Below are positions 56,503 through 64,000 of a stretch of DNA of 64,000 bases, piece by piece. Made by a program: the position numbers and the translations under genes. The notes under the pieces were generated by a model. That model made no database searches. It had not been told where the DNA came from and saw only the letters and a list, made by a program, of their open reading frames with translations. Positions within the stretch are counted from its first letter, which is position 1, and the number at the start of each line of letters is the position of its first letter. Source of the stretch: Shewanella canadensis (GTDB lineage Bacteria > Pseudomonadota > Gammaproteobacteria > Enterobacterales > Shewanellaceae); contig NZ_RXNU01000004.1 of assembly GCF_003966225.1 (NCBI RefSeq), positions 124,001 through 188,000 of the forward strand. Direction: 5' to 3'.

Positions 56503-58344
56503 TTAACCCTCTCGGGAAACCCACTGATCTATCTGCTCTTCGAGTACGTCTAATGGCAGAGGCCCGTTTTGCAACACGAGAGTATGGAAATCTCTGATAT
56601 CAAACTTGTTACCTAGGGCGTGTTTAGCCTTTTCCCTCAATTCGAGTATTTTTAGCATGCCGATTTTATAGGCCGTGGCTTGTGATGGCATGACTACATG
56701 GCGTTCAACCATCTTAATCGCATCAGACTCTGCGTTAGGTGTATTTTCAACATAATAATTGATCGACTCTTCACGGGTCCATCTCTTGGTATGCATACCC
56801 GTATCGACAACTAATCGGCAAGAGCGCCATAGCTCCATCGCGAGTCGGCCGAAATCAGAGTAGGGATCGGAATAGAGTCCCATCTCCTTAGGGAAAAACT
56901 CACTGTATAGCCCCCAACCTTCAATATAGGCCGTATAACCCCCAAATTTTCTGAATTTGGGTACTCCCTCAAGCTCTTGTGCAATGGCTATCTGCATATG
57001 ATGCCCAGGTGTGCCCTCATGATAGGCTAATGCTTCCATTTGATACTTAGGCATGGCATCCATATCATAGAGGTTCGCATAGTAAGTGCCGGGTCTGCTG
57101 CCATCTGGAGTGGGTTGATTATAAAAAGCCTTACCCGCCGACTTTTCTCTGAATGCTTCAACGCGTTTGACAATCATAGGTGCTTGAGGTTTAACGTTAA
57201 AAACCTCGTCTAATCGCGAAGAGATGGTATCTATAAGCGTGATCGCCTGGTTTAAATAGGCATCACGTCCTTCATCCGTTGCGGGGTAATAGAACTGTTT
57301 ATCTTCTCGCATGAATTCAAAGAAGGCGGGCAGATCGCCTTCGAAATTCACTTTCTTCATGATCTCGCGCATCTCGTTATGAATACGAGCGACCTCCTTC
57401 AGACCCAGTTCGTGGATCTGCTCGGCTGTCATATCGGTTGTCGTGGTACGTGCCAATGCGTTGTTATAGTACTGTTCACCTTGGGGAAATTTCCAAACTC
57501 CGTCACGGCTATCGGCCTTGGTTGCAAGTTCAGCGATATAGGAAATTAACTTCTCATAAGCAGGCTCAACTTGAGTTAACAGGGCTTGCTTGGCTTCAGT
57601 TAATAGCCGCTTCTTATCACTACTTTCTATATTCAACTTCTCAACTTTACGCTTGAAATCGGCCCAGATAGCGCTGTCTTCGCCGGAGTCGAATGGTGCA
57701 CCTTCGATGATATTCTTGCTGCCGGATAGGACATGGGGAAATACGAATCGTGGGGCAATAATGCCTTTCTCCGCCCGGATCACCAGTGCTCTTTCCAGTT
57801 GGTTAAGGTATTCGGGTACTCCCTGGAGTCGGCTAATGTAGGCTTGGGCATCTGAGATATTGTCGATCTGGTGCTGATTAATTAAAAAAGAGGCGATCAT
57901 CGTGTGGCCACCATACATCTGGTTGACCGGATAATTATGAAAGCGCCATTGATAGTCTTTAACTTCTTGCTTCAGTTTTTGATTGAGGAGATTAAAGCTG
58001 AGGCGCGTTTGCTCATCCAGCTTGGTGACATCAATCTGCTCAAGCTGTGTGAGATGACGTTTGGTGCGCGCCAATGATTTAGAGTCGGCTTCCTCACCTC
58101 TATCATCCCACTTGTCGTAGTCATTCTTGATACCTAAGCGAGTCTGATATATCGGACTCTGCATCACATTTTCCATGAAGATGGTTTCAAACAGTGCGTT
58201 GGCCTTCTCTGACTCATTTTCAGCTTTTTGAGTTATGGGTTCACCGGGGCTTAAAGGAGGTTGCGAAGGGGCGGCAATGGCAGGGCCGCCGATAATGGTG
58301 GTTAAAGCTAGGGCGAGTATGCTGTTTTTTGTTCTTATAGGCAT
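56503..58344 (-). CDS. exported DUF885-family (M3/M32-like) putative metallopeptidase
   Basis: The 613-residue protein has a signal peptide (IGGPAIAAP, cleavage near residue 25) and the DUF885 plan. The putative zinc site HEGTPGH occurs in EALAYHEGTPGHHMQIA at about residue 440, with VERHVVMPSQATAYKIGMLKI later. These proteins are often called lipoproteins or dipeptidase-like; catalysis is plausible but the substrate is unknown. It is a single-gene unit on the minus strand between the LysR gene and hemW. Confidence 0.8.
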   Translation of the reverse strand: MPIRTKNSILALALTTIIGGPAIAAPSQPPLSPGEPITQKAENESEKANALFETIFMENVMQSPIYQTRLGIKNDYDKWDDRGEEADSKSLARTKRHLTQLEQIDVTKLDEQTRLSFNLLNQKLKQEVKDYQWRFHNYPVNQMYGGHTMIASFLINQHQIDNISDAQAYISRLQGVPEYLNQLERALVIRAEKGIIAPRFVFPHVLSGSKNIIEGAPFDSGEDSAIWADFKRKVEKLNIESSDKKRLLTEAKQALLTQVEPAYEKLISYIAELATKADSRDGVWKFPQGEQYYNNALARTTTTDMTAEQIHELGLKEVARIHNEMREIMKKVNFEGDLPAFFEFMREDKQFYYPATDEGRDAYLNQAITLIDTISSRLDEVFNVKPQAPMIVKRVEAFREKSAGKAFYNQPTPDGSRPGTYYANLYDMDAMPKYQMEALAYHEGTPGHHMQIAIAQELEGVPKFRKFGGYTAYIEGWGLYSEFFPKEMGLYSDPYSDFGRLAMELWRSCRLVVDTGMHTKRWTREESINYYVENTPNAESDAIKMVERHVVMPSQATAYKIGMLKILELREKAKHALGNKFDIRDFHTLVLQNGPLPLDVLEEQIDQWVSREG

Positions 58345-58488
58345 AATTAGGATCTGTCTTAGTCTTATTGTTATTAAAAACTGAAGGCTAATCCTAATGA
58401 AGCTTTTCGTTAAAGTTTTGATCTAAGTGTTAGCAGATGTTTCTTAAGGAGCTAAATGTGCTTTTAGTTCCCTCAAAATGGTGGGACG

Positions 58489-59625
58489 TTAGCAAAATTG
58501 TGACAGCAGCTCGTTGACAAATAACTGACCCTTTGATGTTAATTCCCAATATTCTTCATTCTCAACTAGCAAGGATTTTGCCTTTGCTTTCGCAATGCCC
58601 TCTTTGATAACGGTACGAGATAGGCCGGTTCTTTGTTCAAACTCACTCTTAGGGATTGGAGAGATGAGGCGAAAACGGTTCATCAGGTACTCGAGCGCTC
58701 TCTCATCTTCGGGGACCTCAGTGGCATCGAAGGTATAGTTTTGTGCAGCCAAATATCCTTTTGGGTGTTTAATTTTGACTGTCCGGATTATTTTATTGGA
58801 ATCCAAAAGCGTCACCTTTCCATGAGCGCCACATCCTATGCCGAGGTAGTCACCAAATTGCCAATAGTTGATGTTGTGTTGGCACTGGTAGCCGGGTTTG
58901 GCATAGGCGGAGATCTCATACTGCTCATAACCTAAGCTTGCCAGTTTTTTCTGGCCTTGTTCATAGATCTTCCATAGCGCTTCATCATCCGGCAATTGAG
59001 GCGGCTTAGAGTGAAACAGGGTATTTTGTTCTATGGTCAACTGGTACCAGGATAGGTGTGGTGGATTAAGTGCGGCTGCAGTCTCAATATCGGCCATAGC
59101 CTCATCAAAGCTCTGATTGGGGAGTCCATGCATAAGATCCAGATTAAAGCTGTTATAGCCAGCCTCAGAAGCTTTACGAGCGGCGACCCTAGCTTCATCT
59201 TTATCATGTATTCGTCCCAGTAAATTTAACTTGTCACTGGAGAAGCTCTGTACACCGATCGATAATCGTGTCACACCGGCCTGATAGTAGGCTTTAAAAT
59301 CATCATGCTCTAATGTACCCGGGTTGGCTTCCATGCTTATCTCTATCTGCTCGCTGAAGGGGATAAGTAGAGATATCTGAGTCAGTAATCTTGCTATTTG
59401 AGCTGCATCAAAAAGTGAAGGAGTGCCACCACCGATGAAAATCGAGTGTAATTTTCGTCCCTGAACATATTGAATATCGTTTTTCAAATCAGCGATAAGA
59501 GCATCGATGTACGCTTGTTGTGGTAACTCTCCATGCTGACCATGGGAGTTAAAGTCGCAATAAGGGCACTTCTGCACACACCAGGGAATGTGAACGTATA
59601 GGCTGAGTGGAGGGAGAGTTAACAT
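58489..59625 (-). CDS. hemW: heme chaperone HemW (radical SAM)
   Basis: The 378-residue protein has the radical-SAM cluster motif C-x3-C-x2-C in PWCVQKCPYCDFNSHG, GGGTPSLF and EANPGTLE, and LSWYQLTIEQNTLF, matching HemW, formerly called a second oxygen-independent coproporphyrinogen oxidase. It carries heme to respiratory enzymes. I chose ATG 59625 because the protein then has exactly the family length and N-terminus; the frame stays open 26 codons further upstream from a TTG. It lies after rdgB on the same strand. Confidence 0.93.
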   Translation of the reverse strand: MLTLPPLSLYVHIPWCVQKCPYCDFNSHGQHGELPQQAYIDALIADLKNDIQYVQGRKLHSIFIGGGTPSLFDAAQIARLLTQISLLIPFSEQIEISMEANPGTLEHDDFKAYYQAGVTRLSIGVQSFSSDKLNLLGRIHDKDEARVAARKASEAGYNSFNLDLMHGLPNQSFDEAMADIETAAALNPPHLSWYQLTIEQNTLFHSKPPQLPDDEALWKIYEQGQKKLASLGYEQYEISAYAKPGYQCQHNINYWQFGDYLGIGCGAHGKVTLLDSNKIIRTVKIKHPKGYLAAQNYTFDATEVPEDERALEYLMNRFRLISPIPKSEFEQRTGLSRTVIKEGIAKAKAKSLLVENEEYWELTSKGQLFVNELLSQFC

Positions 59626-59767
59626 ATAAGTGTGCCTTGCTGTTGCGTCGATATATTCATGTTTCGAAAACCCATAGAACAGGCTGGAGCCGTCGGAAGC
59701 CAATTAGGGAGGTGTTCAATTTCATGCTCCCTAAGAAGATCAAGGTTTAGTGGTGGCTTGGCTTGCA

Positions 59768-60370
59768 TTAAATGAGTATGCCTTGCTTTTGCATTGCATC
59801 AATTAACTTTGACATCGCCTTTCCGCGATGGCTGAGGCGGTTTTTCTCATCACTGGAAAGCTCAGCTGCTGTGCACTGCTGCTCATTGGGAATGAATATC
59901 GGATCGTAGCCATGGCCATTTGCACCTTTGACTTCGAAGCCTATCCTACCTTCCCAGGAGGCTTGGCAGATGATGGGAGTCGGGTCTTTTGCATGGCGCA
60001 TGTAGACAAGGATGCATTGAAATCTCGCCGTTCTGCCTTCTTGATTCTCTTTCAGGGCTTCCAACAATTTTTCATAGTTATCGGTTGCACTGGCTTCTTC
60101 TCCGGCATATCGGGCCGAATATATCCCAGGTTGCCCATCTAGCAGGTCAACTTCGAGTCCTGAGTCATCGGCAATCGCCGCAAGCCCGGTTACTTCTGCT
60201 GCATGACGGGCCTTAATAATGGCATTTTCGACGAAAGTAGTGCCTGTCTCCGGAACCTCTTCGACATTAAACTGGCTTTGAGGAAGGACCTCTACACCAT
60301 ACTGAGCAAATATTTCTGAAAATTCTTTAAGCTTGCCTTTGTTACCACTGGCGAGGACAAATTTATCCAT
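59768..60370 (-). CDS. rdgB: non-canonical purine NTP pyrophosphatase
   Basis: The 200-residue enzyme removes ITP, dITP and XTP. The signature FVLASGNKGKLKEF at the start, AIADDSGLEVDLLDGQPGIYSARYAGE, and the C-terminal GHGYDPIFIP and LSHRGKAMSKL are typical of RdgB/HAM1. It lies before hemW, as in E. coli (rdgB-hemW). Confidence 0.95.
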   Translation of the reverse strand: MDKFVLASGNKGKLKEFSEIFAQYGVEVLPQSQFNVEEVPETGTTFVENAIIKARHAAEVTGLAAIADDSGLEVDLLDGQPGIYSARYAGEEASATDNYEKLLEALKENQEGRTARFQCILVYMRHAKDPTPIICQASWEGRIGFEVKGANGHGYDPIFIPNEQQCTAAELSSDEKNRLSHRGKAMSKLIDAMQKQGILI

Positions 60371-60494
60371 GAGATACCTTTAAAAGACTGGAGTTCAATA
60401 GTTGGGCGCAATGATAACTAAGCAGAGAGGGAAACGGTAGTCATGATCACGTGAAATCGCTGAAACGACAGTCCGTGAAGGGGGGGAGATAAAG

Positions 60495-60518
60495 AATAAC
60501 CTCCCGAAGGAGGTTATT
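60495..60518 (-). terminator. hairpin after the DUF4426 gene
   Basis: Perfect ten-base arms AATAACCTCC / GGAGGTTATT with loop CGAA; on the minus strand this is a stable TTCG loop. The T-run is broken, so it could be a terminator or a stability element. Confidence 0.6.
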
Positions 60519-60570
60519 GAAAACAGTAATCGGTCAAATCTAAAGTGGCAGAGCTAGCCAGAAACAAGAT

Positions 60571-61005
60571 TTATTCTACGTAGAACTTCTGTTTGAACTT
60601 CAACTGTGTATTGAGTTTATTCTGATATTTGATTGCGATTTTAAAGTTGATCACCTGATCATCACGGTAGGGGACTTCTGCGACATAGTAGATAGCATCA
60701 GCTTCACGGATCTCCCTGAACTCTAGATTGATACGCGCATCCAGAAGGTTATTAGCAATGCCTGAAATTTCAACCGCAACAGGAGGATTCCCCTCTTGGC
60801 TGGTGTCGAGCACAGATACATTGATGATCCCCGTATAACTACTGCGTTTAATGCCGTACGACTTAGCAATAGTGGGAGTGAGAAATGTGCTGCCAAAGGC
60901 GACGTAGTGAATATCGAAGTTACCTACCTTCTGCTTCTGTTCTGCTGAAACGTTGCCGACGAAGGCGAGAGTGAGAATTAGTGCTGATAAAATAGCTCTG
61001 AACAT
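60571..61005 (-). CDS. exported DUF4426-family protein
   Basis: The 144-residue protein has a signal peptide (FVGNVSAE, cleavage near residue 21) and a small beta-rich domain with FDIHYVAFGSTFLTPTIAKSYGIKRSSYTGIINVSVL. It matches DUF4426, a periplasmic family of unknown function found in this same rdgB-to-yggU setting in gammaproteobacteria. It follows yggU on the minus strand by about 100 bases. Confidence 0.8.
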   Translation of the reverse strand: MFRAILSALILTLAFVGNVSAEQKQKVGNFDIHYVAFGSTFLTPTIAKSYGIKRSSYTGIINVSVLDTSQEGNPPVAVEISGIANNLLDARINLEFREIREADAIYYVAEVPYRDDQVINFKIAIKYQNKLNTQLKFKQKFYVE

Positions 61006-61106
61006 GACTGGCTCCTGTGTTATCCGTTCTATCTACGTGGATGACTAAAGTATAGGTGTTTACATCATTAAACGCTGTTATACCACTCATTGTGTTACAA
61101 AAACAT

Positions 61107-61394
61107 CTATAACAGGGCGTTGATAATCTGAGGGATAAGCCTGGGTGAAAGTATTTTTATCTGTTTATGCCTGCCTAATTGCCCTTTGAGGATCATGATA
61201 TCCCCCTTAGGCACCTTAAAGGCTTTCGACAGGTATTTGATGAGGTGAGCGTTCGCCTTACCATCGACCGGAGGGGCTGTGATGGCTATTTTAAGCTCCT
61301 CTCCATGAACCCCTACAATCTGGTCCCGACTGGCTTTGGGTTGAATATAGAGATTAAGCAGCAGGTCATCCTGCTGCTTAGAGACGGGAAGCAC
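61107..61394 (-). CDS. yggU: YggU family protein (DUF167)
   Basis: The 95-residue cytoplasmic protein shows [45 protein letters not shown] (in parts: [19 protein letters not shown]) and ends with LGRHKQIKI, as in E. coli YggU. Function is unknown. The start is a GTG that shares a base with the yggT stop (TAGTG), so the two are translated together. Confidence 0.9.
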   Translation of the reverse strand: MLPVSKQQDDLLLNLYIQPKASRDQIVGVHGEELKIAITAPPVDGKANAHLIKYLSKAFKVPKGDIMILKGQLGRHKQIKILSPRLIPQIINALL

Positions 61395-61942
61395 TATACG
61401 TTTGCCCAGAAAGGTACATATTGCGCTAGCAAGATATTGACGAAGTTAAGGATGATCATCATTACGAGTAATGACAGGTCTAACCCGCCCATAGAAGGGA
61501 GCATGCGACGTATTGGCGACAGGAAAGGTTCGGTTAACTGTCCCATGACCATCTCAATAGGGTTATGACCTTGGCTGACCCAGCTTAATATGGCTCGAAT
61601 GATCAGCATCCAGAAGAGCAATACTCCAGCCTCTTTAAAGACAGATACGACGGCAACTAACAAAATTGTTAGAATATCGATGGCTGCGCCGACGATGAGA
61701 CTAAGGATAACAAATTTAGCCACGACGACCATAAGGGCAAGTAATACCGATGCCGTATCAAACCCACCTATGGAGGGGAGAACACGGCGCATAGGCGCGA
61801 CAATCGGATGGGTAGCTTTTACAATAAACTGACTGAATGGATTGTAAAAATCGGCCTTAGCGAGTTGAAGCCAAATTCGGAGAATCACAACCATCAGGTA
61901 AAGATCAAAAACGGTACTGATTAAAAAACTTAATGCATTCAT
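61394..61942 (-). CDS. yggT: YggT family inner-membrane protein
   Basis: The 182-residue protein has four hydrophobic segments arranged as two YggT repeats, each with an RR(V/M)LPS(I/M)GG turn ([13 protein letters not shown] and [13 protein letters not shown]). Family members help in ion or osmotic balance and are fixed neighbours of proC and yggU. It lies 44 bases after proC. Confidence 0.92.
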   Translation of the reverse strand: MNALSFLISTVFDLYLMVVILRIWLQLAKADFYNPFSQFIVKATHPIVAPMRRVLPSIGGFDTASVLLALMVVVAKFVILSLIVGAAIDILTILLVAVVSVFKEAGVLLFWMLIIRAILSWVSQGHNPIEMVMGQLTEPFLSPIRRMLPSMGGLDLSLLVMMIILNFVNILLAQYVPFWANV

Positions 61943-61986
61943 AAGTATGCTCTATTCTATAATGTTGAAAGTTAGTACTATCGAAA

Positions 61987-62805
61987 TTAATATTGCTCAG
62001 CCATCTCTTGAGCGCGGGCGACACAGTCATCCATCGCTTTGCTCACCAGTCCTCTGATATTACCAGATTCAAAGGCGGCAATCGCCTGAGCCGTTGTCCC
62101 GCCTTTAGAGGTGACATTTTCCCTGAGTTGCGCGGCGGAAAGCTCCGGGTTTTGAATCACCATTTCGGCAGCACCAAGCGCGGCTTGCTGAACTAAGGCT
62201 CTGGCCTTGAGCTCATCCATTCCAGAGTTGGTTGCGTTAGCTATCATGGCTTCCATAAACAGAAAGAAATATGCAGGAGAGCTGCCTGCCAGGGCAATAA
62301 CCTGATTTAGCTCCTCCTCCTTCTCTACCCAGACGATTTTGCCACCACTTAACATCAGTTGTTCACAGAACCGTTTTTGCTGTTCTGAAATATTGTCGCC
62401 AGCATATAACCCCGTCATACCGACACCAATTTGAGTTGGGGTATTGGGCATTGTACGGATAAGTTTGATCTCTTGTCCGAAATAATCGTTATAACGATTA
62501 GCGGTAATACCTGCGGCTATTGTAATAACGAGCTTTTTTGATAGGTCGAGCGTACTGAGCTGCTCGCAGACGGCCTGCATAAAATGGGGCTTTACACTCA
62601 AGACGATGACATCGGCCTCTTTGGCCGCTGCAAGGTTATCATGGGAAACCTGAATATTGAGGTCCCGCTTGAGATCGTTTAATTTACCGACGCTTGGGTT
62701 AGTCGCGTGAATGAGTGACGGAGTATAGCCGCTTTTTACTAGCCCGCTGGTAATGCTGCGGGTCATGTTTCCTGCCCCGATAAAACACAACTTCTTCTCA
62801 ACCAT
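61987..62805 (-). CDS. proC: pyrroline-5-carboxylate reductase
   Basis: The 272-residue enzyme makes proline with NAD(P)H. The Rossmann motif FIGAGNMTRSI is at the N-terminus; VLSVKPHFM, RTMPNTPTQIGVGMTGLYAG and the C-terminal substrate helix with VTSKGGTTAQAIAAFE are typical of ProC. It lies between yggS and yggT on the minus strand. Confidence 0.95.
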   Translation of the reverse strand: MVEKKLCFIGAGNMTRSITSGLVKSGYTPSLIHATNPSVGKLNDLKRDLNIQVSHDNLAAAKEADVIVLSVKPHFMQAVCEQLSTLDLSKKLVITIAAGITANRYNDYFGQEIKLIRTMPNTPTQIGVGMTGLYAGDNISEQQKRFCEQLMLSGGKIVWVEKEEELNQVIALAGSSPAYFFLFMEAMIANATNSGMDELKARALVQQAALGAAEMVIQNPELSAAQLRENVTSKGGTTAQAIAAFESGNIRGLVSKAMDDCVARAQEMAEQY

Positions 62806-62915
62806 GTGACATCTCTTATTATCTCTTCGAATTTCTTTAATAAATATTTGGGCTCGAACTCAATAAAACAAGCCCGGTAGGCTAATGAAAGCTAAAAGCC
62901 CGCAGGGATTGCGGC

Positions 62916-63620
62916 TCAAGCATTCAAGCTCTTCTCTCTTTCACCAAATATCGCACTGCCAATTCTAACCATCGTTGAGCCATGCTCTACGGCTTGTTCC
63001 AAATCGTTACTCATCCCCATAGAGAGAGTATCAAGGTCTGGGTAGATGGCTTTTAACTCCAGGAATAAACTCTGCAGTTGTTGGAACTCATCTTTTTGCT
63101 TGCGTTTATCATCTGTTGCCGTTGGAATCGCCATCAATCCACGCAGCATCAACTTTGGAAGGGCATCGATAGTGTTGGCCAGTACCATAAGCTCAGAAGG
63201 GACGATTCCTGACTTACTCGCCTCACCACTAATGTTAACCTGAATACAGATATTGAGTGGTTTTAGCGCATCGGGACGTTGGTCATTCAGACGCACAGCA
63301 ATTTTATCCCGACAAAGGGTATGCATCCAATCGAAAAGGCCCGCAACGACCTTTGTCTTATTGGATTGCAGGGGACCGATGAAGTGCCATTGGATTTCAG
63401 GACAGATAGATTTCAGCTCGTTTACCTTAGACTCTCCCTCCTGGACATAGTTTTCTCCGAAAAGTCTCTGACCAGCAGCATAGGCCGCTATAATATCTGT
63501 AATAGGTTTAGTTTTACTCACCGCGAGTAACTGAATTTCATCGGCATTTCTTGATGAAAACTTTGCTGCGTGGGTAATTCGTTGCTGGGCGTTAGCCAGC
63601 CTGTCTGCTATTGTTGTCAT
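62916..63620 (-). CDS. yggS: PLP homeostasis protein YggS
   Basis: The 234-residue cytoplasmic protein binds PLP through the lysine in LLAVSKTKP and has FGENYVQEGESKV, WHFIGPLQSNKTK, and SMGMSNDLEQAVEHGSTMVRIGSAIFG, all typical of the YggS/PROSC group. It keeps PLP supply balanced. I chose ATG 63620, which matches E. coli YggS; a start 11 codons earlier would run almost into the pilT start. It diverges from pilT by 36 bases. Confidence 0.94.
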   Translation of the reverse strand: MTTIADRLANAQQRITHAAKFSSRNADEIQLLAVSKTKPITDIIAAYAAGQRLFGENYVQEGESKVNELKSICPEIQWHFIGPLQSNKTKVVAGLFDWMHTLCRDKIAVRLNDQRPDALKPLNICIQVNISGEASKSGIVPSELMVLANTIDALPKLMLRGLMAIPTATDDKRKQKDEFQQLQSLFLELKAIYPDLDTLSMGMSNDLEQAVEHGSTMVRIGSAIFGEREKSLNA

Positions 63621-63656
63621 GATGTAAGTTTTTTGATTGAATGGATATCCCATACT

Positions 63657-64000
63657 ATGGAAATCACAGAGTTACTTGCCTTTAGTGTAAAGCACAAAGC
63701 GTCAGATCTACACCTTTCAGCGGGCGTATCTCCTATGATACGTGTTGATGGCGAAGTCAGAAAGATCAATCTTCCGGCTTTAGATCATCAAGGTGTTCAT
63801 GGACTCGTCTATGACATCATGAATGATAAGCAGCGTAAAGATTATGAAGAACATTTAGAGATAGATTTTTCGTTCGAAGTGCCAAACTTAGCGCGTTTCC
63901 GTGTCAATGCCTTCAATCAGGCACGAGGCGCCGCCGCCGTATTTCGTACTATCCCCAGTGACATCTTAAGCCTAGAGCAACTCGGCGCGCCGGAGATCTT
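63657..64000 (+). CDS. pilT: type IV pilus retraction ATPase PilT, N-terminal part
   Basis: The frame starts MEITELLAFSVKHKASDLHLSAGVSPMIRVDGEV and runs off the window after 114 codons. This is the N-terminal PAS-like domain of PilT, with FRVNAFNQARGAAAVFRTIP leading to the ATPase core beyond the edge. PilT powers pilus retraction. The divergent yggS/pilT pair is conserved in gammaproteobacteria. The gene supports the pilus genes at 25675-33110. Confidence 0.93.
   Translation, partial: MEITELLAFSVKHKASDLHLSAGVSPMIRVDGEVRKINLPALDHQGVHGLVYDIMNDKQRKDYEEHLEIDFSFEVPNLARFRVNAFNQARGAAAVFRTIPSDILSLEQLGAPEI

Noticed and set aside
63621..63653. Longer YggS N-terminus
   Set aside because: The extra 11 residues are not part of the family, and the start would fall four bases from the divergent pilT start.

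Overview
The window looks like a chromosomal segment of a marine gammaproteobacterium of the genus Shewanella. The evidence is the gene order rpsT / [24 protein letters not shown] followed by minor pilin genes, the order yggX-mutY / trmB-yggL-glsB, the order hemW-rdgB-(DUF4426)-yggU-yggT-proC-yggS / pilT, and a Shewanella-type N-acetylglucosamine (nag) cluster with a LacI-family NagR and its ATGACAGCGTTGTCAT operator. The species cannot be fixed from the sequence alone. I see no prophage, CRISPR array, restriction system or intact insertion sequence; this is mostly core chromosome with a few decayed or repetitive islands.

Layout. 1-2190: the 3' end of thrC, a long-armed inverted-repeat element, a small lipoprotein behind a perfect CRP-like site, and nfo. 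2309-6245: a signalling module made of a hybrid histidine kinase, a response regulator with an unrecognised output region, and a hemerythrin. 6265-12526: a dispersed repeat, a DUF3545 protein, pgi and tal, the remains of an OmpA-like gene, and a phosphoketolase (xfp). 12957-17695: an alanine/sodium symporter, yaaA, a secreted M28 peptidase, a YgaV/BigR-type ArsR regulator and rpsT. 17943-25434: murJ, ribF, ileS, lspA, fkpB and ispH, which join lipid II flipping, flavin, tRNA charging, lipoprotein processing and isoprenoid synthesis. 25675-33110: type IV pilus minor pilins pilV-pilW-pilX-pilY1-pilE, a small secreted protein, and two FimT/GspH-like pseudopilins on the opposite strand. 33360-46259: glnB, then the nag regulon: nagR, a TonB-dependent receptor, a GH20 hexosaminidase, nagK, nagA, nagX and nagP.

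46578-47982: a duplicated tRNA-Thr/tRNA-Phe unit, each copy with its own promoter and each preceded by a decayed tRNA-Thr copy. 48266-49477: cytochrome b561 and a YceI protein behind a paired palindrome. 49619-54386: yggX-mutY diverging from trmB, then yggL-glsB and a YggN-like protein. 54835-58344: a LysR regulator, a terminator-rich intergenic region and a DUF885 protein. 58489-64000: hemW, rdgB, a DUF4426 protein, yggU, yggT, proC and yggS, diverging from the start of pilT.

How the genes work together. The nag cluster is a complete outer-membrane-to-cytoplasm route for chitin breakdown products (receptor, hexosaminidase, NagX, NagP permease, NagK kinase, NagA deacetylase), except that no glucosamine-6-phosphate deaminase gene is present. 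The pgi, tal and xfp genes sit close together and handle fructose-6-phosphate by glycolysis, the pentose phosphate pathway and the phosphoketolase cleavage. The least explained points are: a NagR operator followed by a separate terminator far upstream of the hexosaminidase, consistent with a small regulated RNA; the kinase/regulator/hemerythrin module; the tRNA duplication with decayed copies; and several strong palindromes in front of genes with no known regulator.
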